DNA from: Streptomyces mobaraensis
GTDB lineage: Bacteria; Actinomycetota; Actinomycetes; Streptomycetales; Streptomycetaceae
Direction: 5' to 3'
DNA: 64,000 nt
Assembly (NCBI RefSeq): GCF_020099395.1
Contig: NZ_CP083590.1
Location: 3,534,001-3,598,000, forward strand
The first letter of the stretch is position 1. Each line of letters opens with the position of its first letter. Below are positions 61,102 through 64,000 of the stretch, one piece after another. The notes under the pieces were generated by a model, which saw only the letters and a list, made by a program, of their open reading frames with translations, was not told the DNA's origin and searched no databases. Made by a program: the position numbers and the translations under genes.

Positions 61102-61174
61102 TGCGCTCGGCAGGATTCGAACCTGCAACCTCTTGATCCGTAGTCAAGTGCTCTATCCGTTAAGCTACGAGCGC
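61102..61174 (-). tRNA. tRNA-Arg (anticodon ACG)
   Basis: Acceptor GCGCTCG/CGAGCGC, anticodon stem-loop TTGACTACGGATCAA and T loop GTTCGAATC are present. A34 is the substrate of TadA, encoded at 45161-45655. Confidence 0.96.
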
Positions 61175-61336
61175 TTGGCTTCCCGGCGGTCTTTCTTGCC
61201 GGTCGGCGTTGCGGGAACAACATTACATGAACTGCGCCGTGAGGCGAAATCCATTGCCGCAACCCCCTCTGACCTGCGGAAACATCGCGGAAACCCCTGG
61301 GGAACCCCGAGGAGCCACCGCCGAGGCGGAAACACG

Positions 61337-61371
61337 GAAAAGCCCCGGCCGTCGGATCGACGGCCGGGGCT
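61337..61371 (-). terminator. Terminator of tRNA-Ser(GCU)
   Basis: On the minus strand AGCCCCGGCCGTCG and CGACGGCCGGGGCT (14 bp, 3-nt loop) are followed by TTTT. Confidence 0.93.
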
Positions 61372-61379
61372 CCCGGCTG

Positions 61380-61470
61380 CGGAGGCGGAGGGATTTGAAC
61401 CCTCGATGGGCTTTAAGACCCAAACCGCATTAGCAGTGCGGCGCCATAGACCGGACTAGGCGACGCCTCC
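61380..61470 (-). tRNA. tRNA-Ser (anticodon GCU)
   Basis: Acceptor GGAGGCG/CGCCTCC, anticodon loop ACTGCTAAT and a long variable arm (TTTGGGTCTTAAAGCCCA) mark it as tRNA-Ser for AGC/AGU codons. Confidence 0.96.
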
Positions 61471-61677
61471 AGCACACCCACGCGTGCGCGGATGTTGCGT
61501 GCAGATGATGACACAGCCCTGGGGCTCGCCACCAATCGCACTCTACGGTACCGGGCCCGACGGCCCCCGGGCAAAGCGGTTCCGGGCGCGCAACGCACGG
61601 CGCATCCGGGCGTTAGAGGGGTGAGGATGCGGCCGGTCCGCCGGGCCGCACCACCCCGCGACCCTCGGAGTCCCCGC

Positions 61678-62277
61678 ATGCCGCTCCACCGTCCCCGTAC
61701 CCGGCCCCGCCCTTCCGGCCGTCCCGCCGGCCGTCCCGCCCTGGCGGCGGCCGCGCTCGTACCGCTGCTGCTCCCGCTGATCGGTGCCTCGCCGGCCGCC
61801 GCCCGCCCGCTGCCGGTCCCGCCGGGGCCCGGGGCGGTGCCGGCCACGGGGGCGCCGCTGCCAGGCCCGGGCGCAGGGTCGGCGCCCGGGCCGGGGAACG
61901 CTCCGGGGAGCACGCCGGCAAGCGCGCCGGGGAGCACGCCATGGGACCACCTCACCGTCGTGATCGTCGACAGCGGACGGAACGACGGCCGGTACGAGCT
62001 CCACTGCCACCCGACGTTCGGCACCGTCCCCGACCCGCAGGGCGCGTGCGACCAGCTCGACGGGCAGACGCGCTGGGACCGCGACCTCTTCGCCCCGGTG
62101 CCGGCCGACGCGCAGTGCACGATGATCTACGGCGGTCCGGAGCGGGCGCATGTGAGCGGGACGTGGGCCGGGCGCCCGGTCGACACGGACTTCACCAGGG
62201 TGAACGGGTGCGAGATGGCGCGCTGGAACCGGTTCTCCCACCTCCTGGGCGAGCCCGCGCATCCGTCCGAGGGCTGA
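61678..62277 (+). CDS. Secreted subtilisin-inhibitor-like protein (SSI family)
   Basis: The protein is 199 residues long. The signal peptide has an unusually long Arg/Pro n-region followed by ALAAAALVPLLLPLIGASPAAA. A Pro/Gly/Ala linker (~45 residues) precedes the inhibitor domain: HLTVVIVDSGRNDGRYELHCHPTFGTVPDPQGACDQL, the reactive-site loop in CTMIYGGPERAHVSGTW, and VNGCEMARWNRF. The four Cys of SSI are present, and by alignment with CPMVY of SSI the P1 residue is Met. It should inhibit extracellular subtilisin-type proteases. The ATG at 61678 is preferred; one at 61627 also has a good ribosome site. Confidence 0.87.
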   Translation: MPLHRPRTRPRPSGRPAGRPALAAAALVPLLLPLIGASPAAARPLPVPPGPGAVPATGAPLPGPGAGSAPGPGNAPGSTPASAPGSTPWDHLTVVIVDSGRNDGRYELHCHPTFGTVPDPQGACDQLDGQTRWDRDLFAPVPADAQCTMIYGGPERAHVSGTWAGRPVDTDFTRVNGCEMARWNRFSHLLGEPAHPSEG

Positions 62278-62282
62278 GCCTG

Positions 62283-62329
62283 TTCCCTTCCTCTCTTTCC
62301 TCCCTTTCCTCTCCTTTCTCCCTTTCCTC
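62283..62329. repeat. 47-nt uninterrupted pyrimidine tract
   Basis: A run of only C and T, mostly CTTTCC and CTCTTTCC type, lies just after the SSI stop codon. The rest of the 385-bp gap to the sensor kinase gene holds a small stem (CCCCCAGC with GCTGGGGG at about 62591-62611) and no gene. Confidence 0.85.
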
Positions 62330-62662
62330 ATCTGACCGCCGACGACCGCCAACGACCGTCGACGACCGCTTCCGTCCTCACCGGCCGTGACGCCGCCCTC
62401 CGCCCGCCTCCAACTCCGGCCCGACCCCGGCCCCCTGCGGAACCAATCGCTCCGCCCAACCCCCCGGGCCGACACACCGCCCGTCCCGGGCGCCGCACGG
62501 CAGGGGCGCCGCACCCCTCGACCGCCGTCGCGCCGGACTCCACAGCCCGTAGACTTCCCCCCAGCAACACGCCGCAGGGGCGGCGGAACTCCCCCAGCCG
62601 TCGCTGGGGGTGCCCCCCGTCCCTCGGGTCGCACCGTGCGGTAACAGGGAGGAAGCGTCGCA

Positions 62663-64000
62663 GTGAGCAGCAGGCCATCCCGAGGCGCTGCTCGCCTCGC
62701 AGCCATACTCGACGCCCTGCCCGACGCGCTGTTGCTCGTCAACTGCAACGGCACGGTCGTCAACGCCAATCACATCGCGCTGGAGACGTTCGAGGTCCCC
62801 GGCACCGGACTCGTCGGACGCGGTCTGCTCGACCTGCTGCCGGCGTTCGACTCGCGCCGCATCCCCGGCTCCATGCGCCTGCCCGAGGACCGGACGAACG
62901 GCGGGCGCACCAAGCCGACGCGCATGATCGCGCGGCGGACGGACGGCACGCAGTTCCCCGTCGAGGTCACCAGCGCCAACCTGCCCGACAGCCGCACCCC
63001 GTACGCCGAACAGGGTCCGTACACCGGCGACGAGCTGCTGATGCTCGTCGTCCGCGACCTGACCGGCACGCTCGACACCGAGGCCGAACTCGCCCGCCAG
63101 CAGCGCCAGACGGAGATGATCCTGCGCGCGGCGGCCGAGGGCGTGGTCGGCGTGGACACGGCGGGCAAGGTCGTCCTCGTCAACCCCTCCGCCGCGCAGA
63201 TCCTCGGCTACCGCGCCAGCGACCTGGGCGGGCGCGAACTCCACCCGTTGATCCACCACTCGCGCGCGGACGGCACGCCGTTCCCGTTCGAGGACTCGCC
63301 GATCGCCGACACCCTGCGTTCCGGTCGCAAACACCGGGTCCGTGGGCAGGTGCTGTGGGCGAAGGACGGGCGCGCGGTGCCCGTCGACCTGACGACGGCG
63401 CCGGTGCGCGACGGCGACCAGCTGGTCGGCGCGGTGATGACGTTCACCGACCGGCGTCCGTACGACGCGCTGGCCGCGCGGCACGCCCAGTTGGTGGCTG
63501 TGCTCGATGGCTCGCTGCACGGGCCGCTGGAGCGGCTGCGGGGCGAGCTCGGCACGCTGGCCGCCGATCCGGCCGGGCAGTTGTGGCCCGAGGCCAACCA
63601 GATCCTGCACCACCTCGCCGCCGGCTACGGGCGGATGGCCCGGCTGGTCGAGAGTGTGCTCGCCTACCAGCGACTGGAGGAGGGCGAGGGGCGGCTGGAG
63701 CGGGTGGCGACCGCCCTGGACGAGGTCGTCGCCGCCGGCGTCGAGGGGGCCGTCGAGCTGATCGGCCCCGGGCGTGCGCAGTTCGCGGTGCACGCGCCGG
63801 CCATAGAGGCCGAGATCGACGCGGAGTGGTTCGCCCGGGCGCTCACCCATCTGATCGCGGACGTCGCGGGCGTGGACGCGACGGGCGAGACCGCCGCCGG
63901 CACGGCGCCGTCCGGCGACTCGACGATCGTCGTCGCGGCCGCGAAGAGGGACACGGCCGTCCGGATCGAGGTCCGCGGCCCGCACCCCGGCGGCGACCCG
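62663..64000 (+). CDS. PAS-domain sensor kinase, N-terminal part (runs off right edge)
   Basis: Visible are 446 residues. PAS 1 (~10-130: LAAILDALPDALLLVNCNGTVVNANHIALETFEVPGTGLVGR) and PAS 2 (~150-270: ILRAAAEGVVGVDTAGKVVLVNPSAAQILGYRASDLGGRELHPLIHH) are followed by a helical segment (LAARHAQLVAVLDGSLHGPLERLRGELGTL) that replaces the His-box region, and the start of a HATPase-like part. The usual phosphorylated HExxxP motif is not evident (LDGSLHGPLERL stands in its place). A hybrid kinase with a later receiver is common in Streptomyces. The GTG at 62663 has GGGAGG 11 nt before it. Confidence 0.85.
   Translation, partial: MSSRPSRGAARLAAILDALPDALLLVNCNGTVVNANHIALETFEVPGTGLVGRGLLDLLPAFDSRRIPGSMRLPEDRTNGGRTKPTRMIARRTDGTQFPVEVTSANLPDSRTPYAEQGPYTGDELLMLVVRDLTGTLDTEAELARQQRQTEMILRAAAEGVVGVDTAGKVVLVNPSAAQILGYRASDLGGRELHPLIHHSRADGTPFPFEDSPIADTLRSGRKHRVRGQVLWAKDGRAVPVDLTTAPVRDGDQLVGAVMTFTDRRPYDALAARHAQLVAVLDGSLHGPLERLRGELGTLAADPAGQLWPEANQILHHLAAGYGRMARLVESVLAYQRLEEGEGRLERVATALDEVVAAGVEGAVELIGPGRAQFAVHAPAIEAEIDAEWFARALTHLIADVAGVDATGETAAGTAPSGDSTIVVAAAKRDTAVRIEVRGPHPGGDP

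Overview
The window is chromosomal DNA of a high-GC filamentous actinomycete, almost certainly Streptomyces. Third codon positions are nearly all G or C, GTG and TTG starts are frequent, and the gene content is typical: an actinobacterial SRP RNA beside dnaX, paired SigB/SigF-class sigma factors, a subtilisin-inhibitor protein, TipAS-MerR and HelR-like proteins, and many TetR, MarR and LysR regulators. No rRNA, CRISPR array, integrase or transposase was seen. Five tRNAs are present (Ser-GGA, Ser-CGA, Ser-GCU, Arg-ACG and the initiator Met).

Layout. 1-7641: the end of a LuxR-type regulator; a divergent MarR regulator and phenolic acid decarboxylase around one operator; a flavin-fold oxidase; an S9 peptidase behind two DnaA-box-like 9-mers; SURF1; and an ECF sigma factor with its overlapping membrane protein. 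8138-17214: core housekeeping genes, namely ask (with an internal start for its beta subunit), recR, ybaB, dnaX, SRP RNA and tRNA-Ser, interrupted by a Uma2 protein and an HTH/zinc-ribbon protein. 17300-24160: an accessory and decaying zone. It holds a CoiA-like nuclease and a zinc-finger/coiled-coil partner, a broken blaI-M56 pair, a SpoIIE phosphatase, and a junction of three truncated genes (hemerythrin, ThDP enzyme, type II thioesterase) that looks like a biosynthetic cluster remnant. 24500-41150: small regulator-effector modules, including TetR-cupin with a TTA-containing leader ORF, an M6 protease, TipAS-MerR, TetR and a beta-lactamase-fold hydrolase around one operator, an Ala/Pro surface protein, a HelR-like helicase, LysR and an MFS pump, an epoxide hydrolase and an SDR. 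41270-53278: conserved genes (HhH glycosylase, LytR_C protein, upp, tadA and partner, tRNA-Ser), an RHH regulator whose palindromes also precede a DUF4097-ABC exporter operon, a STAS protein and two SigB-class sigma factors. 54000-64000: MarR-MFS and MFS-TetR efflux modules, a receiver-less winged-helix protein, an amidohydrolase, a tRNA cluster, an SSI-type inhibitor and the start of a PAS sensor kinase.

The most unusual recurrent signal is a set of short tandem duplications (12-29 nt units) that span or abut stop codons at about nine genes or gene remnants. Several arrays re-create the stop triplet in successive copies. I have not seen this described as a class.

Functions are inferred from reading the translations; no database search was run.
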